Of a stretch of 64,000 nt of DNA, positions 17,130 through 24,590 are shown piece after piece (the stretch's first letter is position 1; each line of letters opens with the position of its first letter). The position numbers and the translations under genes were made by a program. The notes under the pieces are model-generated. The model saw only the letters and a list, made by a program, of their open reading frames with translations. It ran no database searches and was not told where the DNA came from. Source of the stretch: Tissierella sp. (GTDB lineage: Bacteria > Bacillota > Clostridia > Tissierellales > Tissierellaceae); contig NZ_JAVKTS010000004.1 of the NCBI RefSeq assembly GCF_031460495.1, positions 1 to 64,000 of the forward strand, read 5' to 3'.

Positions 17130-18170
17130 TTGAAGACAAAGAAATCTATTTTATTCATAGCTTTAGTTTTAATTGTTGGAGTTATAGCATCAGGATGTGG
17201 TGATAGTAGACCAAGTATCAATGTATATAATTGGGGCGACTATATAGACAAATCTGTAATCAAAGATTTTGAAGATGAATTTGATATCAAAGTAAATTAT
17301 AGCATGTATTCAACTAACGAAGACTTATATGTAAAATTGAAACAAGGTGGAAGCAGCTATGATGTAGTATTTCCATCTGACTATATGATTGAAAAAATGA
17401 CAAGAGAAGGTTTGTTGGCTAAACTAGATAAAAATAATGTGCCTAATATCAATAATGTAGATGAAAAGTTTTTCAACTTAGATTTTGATCCAAGTAATGA
17501 GTATTCAGTACCTTATATGTGGGGAACAGTAGGGATAATCTATAACAAAACAATGGTAGATGATGTGGTAGATAGCTGGGATATTTTATGGAATAAAAAA
17601 TATGAAGGTCAAATATTTATGTTAAATAGTCAAAGAGATACTCTTGCTGTAGCATTATTAAAACTAGGTTACTCAATGAATACAAGAGATATCAATGAAC
17701 TAGAAGAAGCAAAACAAGAGCTAATCAATCAAAGACCATTAGTAGAGGCTTATCTAGGAGATGAAGTAAAGGATGCTATGGTAGGCGGAGAAGCAGCTTT
17801 TGCTGTAGTTTGGTCAGGAGATGCAGTAGCTATGATTAGAGATAATCCAGACTTAGAATATGTTATACCAAAGGAAGGTACAAATCTTTGGTTTGATAAT
17901 ATGGTAATACCAAGTACTGCAAAGAATAAGGAAGGGGCTGAAGCCTTTATCAATTTCATGTGCAGACCTGATATTGCTGCAAGAAATTCTGATTATATTG
18001 GATATTCAAGTCCTATACCTGAGGCTATAGAACTGTTACCAGATGATATAAAAAACTCTAAAGTTGCATATCCATCAGATGAAGAAATAGAAAATACAGA
18101 GATATTCAAAGACCCAGCTGATATAATATCAGAATACGATAGAATCTGGACTGAAATATTCTCAGATTAA
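17130..18170 (+). CDS. potD: Polyamine-binding lipoprotein PotD
   Basis: A 346-aa solute-binding protein that starts at a TTG after GAGAGAGGTG. An ATG 24 bases earlier would lie inside potC. It has a lipoprotein signal with lipobox IASGC, so it is anchored to the outer face of the membrane. The PotD hallmarks INVYNWGDYID and YDVVFPSDYM are present. It binds spermidine or putrescine for PotABC. Confidence 0.93.
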   Translation: MKTKKSILFIALVLIVGVIASGCGDSRPSINVYNWGDYIDKSVIKDFEDEFDIKVNYSMYSTNEDLYVKLKQGGSSYDVVFPSDYMIEKMTREGLLAKLDKNNVPNINNVDEKFFNLDFDPSNEYSVPYMWGTVGIIYNKTMVDDVVDSWDILWNKKYEGQIFMLNSQRDTLAVALLKLGYSMNTRDINELEEAKQELINQRPLVEAYLGDEVKDAMVGGEAAFAVVWSGDAVAMIRDNPDLEYVIPKEGTNLWFDNMVIPSTAKNKEGAEAFINFMCRPDIAARNSDYIGYSSPIPEAIELLPDDIKNSKVAYPSDEEIENTEIFKDPADIISEYDRIWTEIFSD

Positions 18171-18248
18171 TATACTCAAACCACTGGATTATGGCAATAA
18201 AGCTATAATCCAGTTTTTTATTTCATCTTATTCAAATATTCTAGAATT
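18166..18248. repeat. Direct repeat, copy 1 (potD stop plus terminator)
   Basis: About 83 bp, running from the potD stop codon through its terminator to a TTATTCAAATATTCT block. It matches 19013-19095 with only a handful of differences. The two copies flank the acetyltransferase cassette. Confidence 0.85.
18183..18219 (+). terminator. Terminator of the pot operon
   Basis: Stem ACTGGATTAT/ATAATCCAGT with a 12-nt loop and six T. The same sequence recurs at 19030-19066. Confidence 0.85.
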
Positions 18249-18412
18249 AACAAGTTGTTAGAAGACTTAAGATGATATATTTATACTGTTGTAAAGCTAT
18301 AAGATATGATACAATAAAAATATTAGTAGCCATATTATGATTGGCTACTTAACAAAGCTTACAGGGGAATTCAATGTAAAATTATTACAATATATACGAA
18401 AGGGTGATACAT

Positions 18413-18469
18413 ATGAAAAAACTATTTAGCAATATACCGACAATTATGAAGGAGGGCATAAATAGATAG
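18413..18469 (+). CDS. 18-codon leader peptide before the acetyltransferase
   Basis: ATG with AAAGGGTGAT upstream encodes MKKLFSNIPTIMKEGINR and stops 26 bases before the acetyltransferase start. Its last codons contain GGAGGG (18451-18456), which can pair with CCCTCC (18471-18476). CCCTCC can also pair with the GGAGG ribosome site of the next gene (18487-18491). This layout is that of a translational attenuator; it could also be a relic of a gene start. Confidence 0.4.
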   Translation: MKKLFSNIPTIMKEGINR

Positions 18470-18495
18470 ACCCTCCAACAATTTAAGGAGGAATT

Positions 18496-19017
18496 ATGTA
18501 TACAGGGAAAATTACAATTAAGGAAACAACAGTTGAGGATTTAGATAATATTATGAATTTATGGAACAATGGAGAAGTTATGTTTTATGTAGGATTTCCG
18601 AAAGGGTTAGGAATTACTATGGATAAACTCGAAAAATGGTTATCTGGTGTTAATCAAAATCAATACCGCAAGCATTATAGCATATATGCAGATGGAATAG
18701 GCTACTGTGGAGAAACTTATTATGAGATTGACTGTATTAATAATTTGTCTGCATTGGATATAAAACTATTGCCACATGCTCAGGGCAAGGGCATAGCAGA
18801 ATTTTCTCTTAGATTTGCTATTACTCAAGTATTTGAAAATAAGCTGGCAACAAGGGCTTATGTAGATCCAAATCCTGACAATAAAAGTGCATGGAAACTA
18901 TATCATAAATTAGGTTTTGTAAGTAAATCTCGCCCTGAATTTTTGGAGCCATACTCTGTTTATCTAGAGATTACTGAAGATGAGTATAAAAAATGGGATA
19001 AAGTAGCAGAGAATTAA
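18496..19017 (+). CDS. GNAT family N-acetyltransferase
   Basis: A 173-aa GNAT protein with the acetyl-CoA region around LDIKLLPHAQGKGIAEFSLR (residues about 95-115) and the C-terminal NPDNKSAWKLYHKLGF motif. The substrate is unknown. It sits alone between two copies of a terminator repeat, behind a possible leader peptide, so it may be an inducible or acquired cassette. AAGGAGG precedes the ATG. Confidence 0.85.
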   Translation: MYTGKITIKETTVEDLDNIMNLWNNGEVMFYVGFPKGLGITMDKLEKWLSGVNQNQYRKHYSIYADGIGYCGETYYEIDCINNLSALDIKLLPHAQGKGIAEFSLRFAITQVFENKLATRAYVDPNPDNKSAWKLYHKLGFVSKSRPEFLEPYSVYLEITEDEYKKWDKVAEN

Positions 19018-19095
19018 TATACTCAGACCACTGGATTATGGCAATAAAGCTATAATCCAGTTTTTTGTTTCCCTTTATTCAAATATTCTGGAATT
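19013..19095. repeat. Direct repeat, copy 2 (acetyltransferase stop plus terminator)
   Basis: Near copy of 18166-18248. It also begins at the stop codon of the preceding gene, ATTAATATACTC. Confidence 0.85.
19030..19066 (+). terminator. Terminator of the acetyltransferase gene
   Basis: Same stem-loop as at 18183-18219, followed by six T. Confidence 0.85.
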
Positions 19096-19157
19096 TAGTG
19101 GTATAATATATATAGGTTTTCTGTAGAATTTATCTTGCATTGGAATGGAGGGGTTAT

Positions 19158-19925
19158 ATGACAGATTATTTAAAATCAAATAATATAATTGAAGAGAAGA
19201 TACATATAGGAGATATTCCAGCTATACTTTTCAGACCTAAAGAAAAAGAGGCTTTATTAGCTACTATTATTTTCTATCATGGATGGAGTTCAAGTAAAGA
19301 ATCTCAAAGAATGAGAGGTTTTATTTTAGCTTCAGTAGGATATCAGGTTATAATACCTGATGCTATTTATCATGGAGAAAGAAATCCAATTGAATATACT
19401 GCAGAAAATGCAAGATACTTTTGGGATGTAATATTAAATACTTTTGATGAATCTGAACTAATAATTAAAGAATTGATAGAAAAATATAAAGCAGACCCAA
19501 ATAGGATAGGGCTAGCGGGTCATTCCATGGGAGGATTCATATCATCAGGAGTATTTACTCACAATGCAAAAGCAAAGGCTTTAGTAGTATTCAATGGATC
19601 CTGTGGATGGAAGAATTCCAATGATATATTTAAAGAAGAAATGAATATAACTATGAATGAAGAATTAAAGGTAATGGAAGATAAAATTAACTTAATAGAT
19701 CCATCTAATAATATGCATCTATTAAGAGATAGGCCTATACTTATGCTCCATGGCACAAATGACAATGTAGTATCAGTGGAGAGCCAGAGAAATTTCTATA
19801 GCTCAATTAAATCTTTGTACCAGGATCCAAAAAAGGTCGAATTAATTGAATATCCTAATTTGAACCATTATTTAACCACAAATATGATGGAAGAGAGTAT
19901 TGCTTGGTTCTATAAATATTTATAG
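19158..19925 (+). CDS. Alpha/beta hydrolase (YitV/prolyl-oligopeptidase-like esterase)
   Basis: A 255-aa cytoplasmic hydrolase with FYHGWSSSKE (oxyanion region), nucleophile serine in GHSMGG, acid in LHGTNDNVV and histidine in NLNHYL. This completes a Ser-Asp-His triad. The ATG at 19158 follows GGAGGGG; the in-frame ATG 15 bases earlier precedes the site. A TATAAT at 19102-19107 is a likely promoter. The substrate is unknown. Confidence 0.85.
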   Translation: MTDYLKSNNIIEEKIHIGDIPAILFRPKEKEALLATIIFYHGWSSSKESQRMRGFILASVGYQVIIPDAIYHGERNPIEYTAENARYFWDVILNTFDESELIIKELIEKYKADPNRIGLAGHSMGGFISSGVFTHNAKAKALVVFNGSCGWKNSNDIFKEEMNITMNEELKVMEDKINLIDPSNNMHLLRDRPILMLHGTNDNVVSVESQRNFYSSIKSLYQDPKKVELIEYPNLNHYLTTNMMEESIAWFYKYL

Positions 19926-20000
19926 CTATACCTTTGTGTAATTGAGGAATTAAATGGGTAATAATAGGTAGATAATTATATATAAGGGGATGAATCAAAG

Positions 20001-21185
20001 ATGATAAAAACAAAATATTTAATAATCGGTAATGGGATTGCAGGTCTGGCAGCTGCAAGAGAAATAAGAAGCAATGATCAAAATGGCAGCCTGCTAATGA
20101 TAAGTAGTGAACCGTCTCTAACTTATTATAGAGTAAAATTAACAGAATATTTAGCTAAGGATTTTATTGATGAAGAACTTTTAGTAAGTAAAGAAACTTG
20201 GTATAAAGAAAAGAATATAGAGGTATTACTAAGCAAGATAGTAGAAAATATTGATACAAAAAATAACAAGGTCAGATTAGATGATGGTCAAGAAATTGAA
20301 TACGAAAAACTGTTGATTGCTACAGGTAGTCGCCCATTTATTCCGCCAATCAACGGAAAGTTCAAAGAGGGTGTATTTGCCTTAAGAACTTTAAAAGACT
20401 TACATTATATTAAGAACTATCTAAAGTCTTGTAATGATGTTGCTGTAATAGGTGGTGGACTTTTAGGGCTTGAAGCTGCTTGGTCTTTGAAAGAACTAGG
20501 CAAAGAAGTTAGTATAATTGAATTTGCACCATATTTATTGCCTAGGCAATTAGACAAAGAGATTTCCAACAAATTAGAACAAAAACTATCAGAAGTAGGT
20601 TTTAAGGTTTACCTATCTTCCCAAGCTGAAGAAATACTAGGTGAAGGTAAATCAGATGGAATACAATTAAATGGTGACAGAAAACTTAAAAGCGGTGCAA
20701 TTTTAATTTCATCTGGAGTTAGACCAAATCTAGATTTAGTTAGAGATAGTGAAATAGAGTATGATAAGGGAATTAAAGTTGATAATCATATGAAGACAAA
20801 TCTTGATAATATCTATGCAGCTGGAGATGTAGTTGAGATAGATGGTATGGTACTTGGGCTTTGGACTGCTGGAAACGAACAAGGTAAAGTAGTAGGTGGC
20901 AATATGACTGGGAAAGAACTGGAATACAATCAACCTAAGATTTTTACTGCTTTGCAAATAGGTAGTATCAATCTATTTTCAGCAGGAATAATCAATGATT
21001 TTGACAGGGTTTATGAGTATAAGGATGATACACAAGACATCCATCACAAGATATTTGCAAAGGATGGAAGAATTGTTGGGGTAATACTTTTTGGAGATTT
21101 GAAGGAAATGAATACCCTTAGAAATGCAGTTGTTGCTAATTCCAGTGTAGATGAATACATCAAAGAGGGAAGTAAATTTGTATAA
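20001..21185 (+). CDS. NADH:rubredoxin oxidoreductase-type FAD protein
   Basis: A 394-aa pyridine nucleotide-disulfide oxidoreductase fold. It has an FAD Rossmann motif GNGIAGLAAA at residues 10-19, an NAD Rossmann motif GGGLLGLEAA near 150, and the FAD motif IYAAGDV near 270. There is no redox-active CxxxxC, so it belongs to the NROR/NirB-like group that passes electrons from NADH to rubredoxin or similar, often in oxygen defence of anaerobes. The partner is not in the window. Confidence 0.85.
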   Translation: MIKTKYLIIGNGIAGLAAAREIRSNDQNGSLLMISSEPSLTYYRVKLTEYLAKDFIDEELLVSKETWYKEKNIEVLLSKIVENIDTKNNKVRLDDGQEIEYEKLLIATGSRPFIPPINGKFKEGVFALRTLKDLHYIKNYLKSCNDVAVIGGGLLGLEAAWSLKELGKEVSIIEFAPYLLPRQLDKEISNKLEQKLSEVGFKVYLSSQAEEILGEGKSDGIQLNGDRKLKSGAILISSGVRPNLDLVRDSEIEYDKGIKVDNHMKTNLDNIYAAGDVVEIDGMVLGLWTAGNEQGKVVGGNMTGKELEYNQPKIFTALQIGSINLFSAGIINDFDRVYEYKDDTQDIHHKIFAKDGRIVGVILFGDLKEMNTLRNAVVANSSVDEYIKEGSKFV

Positions 21186-21227
21186 AATTTCAATGTAGAA
21201 TTGAAGTAATAGTAGGGAGGAGAGATT

Positions 21228-22859
21228 ATGGATATTCAATTTTATGGTGCAGCAAAGATGGTTACTGGATCTAATTATTTAATAAACACAGGGAAATATA
21301 AAATACTTGTAGATTGCGGAATGTTCCAAGGTAATAAGGAGATGGAAAAATTAAATTACAATGATTTTCCATATAATCCTGGAGAAGTTGATTTTTTAAT
21401 TCTTACTCATGCACATATTGATCATAGTGGTAGAATCCCTAAATTAGTTAAGGATGGTTTTAAAGGTAGAATAATAACCACATCACCAACATTAGATTTA
21501 TGTAAAATTATGTTAATGGATAGTGCAAAGATTCAAGAATCAGATGTGGAATGGGAGAATAAGAAGAGACAAAGAGGTGGAAAGAAACCTTTAGAGCCAT
21601 TATATACAATGGAAGATGCAGAAAATAGTTTGAAGTATTTTGAACCATATTTTTATCAACAAAAAATAAAGATTAATGATGATATCCTAATTAGATTTAG
21701 AGATGCAGGCCATATATTAGGTTCATCCATATTAGAATTGTGGATTAAGGAAGGAAAAGAAGAACTTAAGGTAGTTTTCTCAGGTGATTTAGGGATGCCA
21801 GGCCGACCTATTATCAGCAATCCAGAATATATAGATGAAGCAGACTATGTAGTAATAGAATCTACCTATGGTGATAGGATTCATGAAACTTATGAGGGTA
21901 GTACAGAGAAACTTATAGAAGTAATTAACAAGACAGTTATAAGAGGCGGAACTGTAATAATCCCTTCTTTTGCTGTAGGAAGAACTCAAGAGCTTATATA
22001 TCAGTTAAATAAATATTATGAGTACAATCCTAGCGTTGAAGAATATATGAAGATACCGGTATATATAGATAGCCCTATGGCAATAGATGCTACAGAGGCT
22101 TTTAAGAGAAATTCATCTAGTTTCAATGAAGAAGCAAGAGAGCTTATACTAAGAGGAGATAATCCCTTCCAATTCCAAAACTTAGTATATAGCAGATCTC
22201 AAGAGGAATCCATGTTGCTGAATAAGTCTAAATTCCCTAAAGTAATAATATCATCCAGTGGTATGGCTACTGCAGGTAGAATTAGGCATCATTTGAAGCA
22301 TAATCTATGGGATGAAAAGAATTCACTGGTTTTTGTTGGGTATCAAGCTGAAGGGACACTTGGTAGGATTCTTTTAGATGGCAAGAAGAGAGTAAAGATT
22401 CTTGGAGAAGAAATAGATGTAAAGGCAGAAATATATGACCTTGAGGGATTTTCAGGTCATGCTGACCAAAATGTACTCTTGGACTGGGTAGAAAATTTTA
22501 AAAAGAAGCCTAAAAAGATATTCATTGTTCATGGAGAAGAAGATGCAGCTACTGCCTTATCTACTCTTATCAAACACCTATATAAAATAGAGACCATAAT
22601 CCCTAGTATCGGTGATAGCTATGCTATTGATAGTACTGAGGTAGAATTAGTTAAAGGAATGGATACATCTCCTACTTTATTACGAGAAAATATTGAAAAT
22701 GAATTAAAAACAGCATATAATCAATTTGAGGCTCTAATAGATAAATCCAATAAAACAATTGATGATAAGATTTTTGCCAAGGAATACGATTCAATCAAGA
22801 ATCAGTTAATTGATTTGCAGAATACTTTAATGGATTTAAATATTTTAATGGGAAGATAA
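21228..22859 (+). CDS. MBL-fold beta-CASP ribonuclease (YSH1/CPSF-like)
   Basis: A 543-aa protein with metal motif HAHIDHSG near residue 65, further metal ligands in AGHILGS and SGDLG, and the beta-CASP segment (SSSGMATAGRIRHHL, then GFSGHADQ). This is the bacterial CPSF/YSH1-like family rather than RNase J, which has an N-terminal extension of other type. The likely role is RNA cleavage or 5'-3' trimming; its targets are unknown. GGGAGGAG precedes the ATG. Confidence 0.88.
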   Translation: MDIQFYGAAKMVTGSNYLINTGKYKILVDCGMFQGNKEMEKLNYNDFPYNPGEVDFLILTHAHIDHSGRIPKLVKDGFKGRIITTSPTLDLCKIMLMDSAKIQESDVEWENKKRQRGGKKPLEPLYTMEDAENSLKYFEPYFYQQKIKINDDILIRFRDAGHILGSSILELWIKEGKEELKVVFSGDLGMPGRPIISNPEYIDEADYVVIESTYGDRIHETYEGSTEKLIEVINKTVIRGGTVIIPSFAVGRTQELIYQLNKYYEYNPSVEEYMKIPVYIDSPMAIDATEAFKRNSSSFNEEARELILRGDNPFQFQNLVYSRSQEESMLLNKSKFPKVIISSSGMATAGRIRHHLKHNLWDEKNSLVFVGYQAEGTLGRILLDGKKRVKILGEEIDVKAEIYDLEGFSGHADQNVLLDWVENFKKKPKKIFIVHGEEDAATALSTLIKHLYKIETIIPSIGDSYAIDSTEVELVKGMDTSPTLLRENIENELKTAYNQFEALIDKSNKTIDDKIFAKEYDSIKNQLIDLQNTLMDLNILMGR

Positions 22860-22880
22860 AAACAGACATAGGAGGAAGTT

Positions 22881-23873
22881 ATGAAATATTTAGTAAACAA
22901 TTCTAATGACCCAAGATATAATTTAGCATTTGAGGAGTATTGTTTCAAGCATCTTGATTTAAATGAAGATTATGTAATACTTTGGATCAATGGTCCTGCA
23001 ATTATAGTAGGAAAAAATCAAAACACAGTAGAAGAGATAAATTCAGATTTTGTAGAAGAAAGAGGAATCAAAGTAGTTAGAAGAGTAACTGGTGGTGGGG
23101 CTGTATACCATGACCTTGGTAATCTGAACTTTAGTATAATTAGTATGTCAACTGGATCAGAAAAGATAGACTTTAAAAAATACAATATTCCAATAGTAAA
23201 ATCCTTAGAAAAACTAGGTATTAATTGTGAGCTATCAGGTAGAAATGATATAACTTTAGAAGGAAAGAAATTTTCAGGTATAGCACAATCAGTATGGAAG
23301 AAAAGAGTATTAAATCATGGGACCTTGTTGTTTGATACTGAATTAGATGTATTGTCCAATGCATTGAGAGTTAAGCAGGATAAAATTGAGTCAAAAGGAG
23401 TTAAATCAGTAAAGAGTAGAGTAACAAATATTAGACCTCATATGGCAAAAGATATTGATATTTATGAATTTAGAGATGTATTATTAAAGAATATTTTTGA
23501 AATGGAAGGATTAGTACCTGAAGAATATAAATTATCACAGGAAGATCTAGACAATATCCAGAAATTATTCGAAGAAAAATATTCAACTTGGGAATGGAAC
23601 TATGGAGAATCACCAAAATCAAATTACCAAAATTATAAGAGATTTGATTTCGGTAGTATAGACATTAGGTTTGATGTAGTTAGTGGCTTGATTAAGGGAA
23701 GTAAGATATATGGAGATTTCTTTGGAACTGAAGATGTTTCTTTACTACAAGATAAATTAAATGGAACAAGATATGATAAAACTGAAATATCAAAGCTACT
23801 AGAAAATGAGCCATTGGAAAAATATTTTGGAAATATAAGCAAAGAAGAATTTGTTGATTTAATGTTTCAATAG
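22881..23873 (+). CDS. lplA: Lipoate-protein ligase A
   Basis: A 330-aa enzyme that activates free lipoate with ATP and attaches it to E2 or GcvH proteins. Motifs RRVTGGGAVYHDLGNLNFS (residues about 70-90) and GRNDITLEGKKFSGIA are present, along with the C-terminal accessory domain. AGGAGG precedes the ATG and a terminator follows. No lipoylated target gene is in the window. Confidence 0.93.
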   Translation: MKYLVNNSNDPRYNLAFEEYCFKHLDLNEDYVILWINGPAIIVGKNQNTVEEINSDFVEERGIKVVRRVTGGGAVYHDLGNLNFSIISMSTGSEKIDFKKYNIPIVKSLEKLGINCELSGRNDITLEGKKFSGIAQSVWKKRVLNHGTLLFDTELDVLSNALRVKQDKIESKGVKSVKSRVTNIRPHMAKDIDIYEFRDVLLKNIFEMEGLVPEEYKLSQEDLDNIQKLFEEKYSTWEWNYGESPKSNYQNYKRFDFGSIDIRFDVVSGLIKGSKIYGDFFGTEDVSLLQDKLNGTRYDKTEISKLLENEPLEKYFGNISKEEFVDLMFQ

Positions 23874-23913
23874 AAAAAATCCTCAACTATCAGTAAATGG
23901 TTGAGGATTTTTT
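23874..23913 (+). terminator. Terminator of lplA
   Basis: Fourteen-bp stem with core TCCTCAAC/GTTGAGGA, then T run. Confidence 0.85.
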
Positions 23914-23936
23914 AATTATAAAACTTACAAATATAC

Positions 23937-23981
23937 TTGACAGATAGTAGAAAAAAATATATTATGTTAGTAAGTACTTAC
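23937..23981 (+). promoter_or_regulatory. Promoter and operator of the TetR-MMPL operon
   Basis: TTGACA (23937-23942), 17-bp spacer, TATTAT (23960-23965), then a perfect 12-bp palindrome GTAAGTACTTAC (23970-23981) over the start of transcription. This is a typical TetR autoregulatory site. Confidence 0.8.
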
Positions 23982-23995
23982 ATAAGGAGGAAAGA

Positions 23996-24577
23996 ATGGA
24001 GAATAAAGAAAGTAGGAAACGAATGAGTAAAGAAGATAGAAAGGAACAAATAATAGAGTCCGCTTTAAAAGTATTTGTAGAAAAGGGATACAATGGCACA
24101 ACAACTCAAGAAATTGCTAAGGCTGCTGATATAACTGAAGTTACCTTATTTAGGCATTTTAGCTCAAAACAAGAAATATTTATGGAGGGTATAGAGCCTA
24201 TAATATTCACAACCCTAAAAGAATCAGTAGTAGCATCTAAAGATCTATCACCAAGAGAACAGTTAGAGTATATCCTTAGGGAAAGAATAAGTTTAATTTC
24301 TAAAAACTATAAAGTTATAAGGCTAATCTTAATGGAGAGTAAAATAACTGGAGAATTAAATGATTTAAACTTCATTGGAAGGATTGCAGAACTTCTAAAA
24401 ACTACTATAACAGATATGGGATTTGCAATGAGAGATGAGGAATTTACCTTGAGAATATTAATGGGTGGAATACTATCTTTCCTTTTTATGCCTGAAGCAG
24501 ATGAAGATAAGATAAAAGATTTTGTAAGTCACATTATACCTATTATAATAAATAGTTTAATTAATTTAGAAATTTGA
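23996..24577 (+). CDS. TetR family repressor
   Basis: A 193-aa protein with an N-terminal helix-turn-helix (residues about 15-60: GYNGTTTQEIAKAADITEVTLFRHF) and an all-helical ligand domain. It lies at the head of an operon with an RND/MMPL exporter, so it probably represses it through the palindrome at 23970-23981. The inducer is unknown. Confidence 0.92.
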   Translation: MENKESRKRMSKEDRKEQIIESALKVFVEKGYNGTTTQEIAKAADITEVTLFRHFSSKQEIFMEGIEPIIFTTLKESVVASKDLSPREQLEYILRERISLISKNYKVIRLILMESKITGELNDLNFIGRIAELLKTTITDMGFAMRDEEFTLRILMGGILSFLFMPEADEDKIKDFVSHIIPIIINSLINLEI

Positions 24578-24590
24578 GGAGTGATTGATA

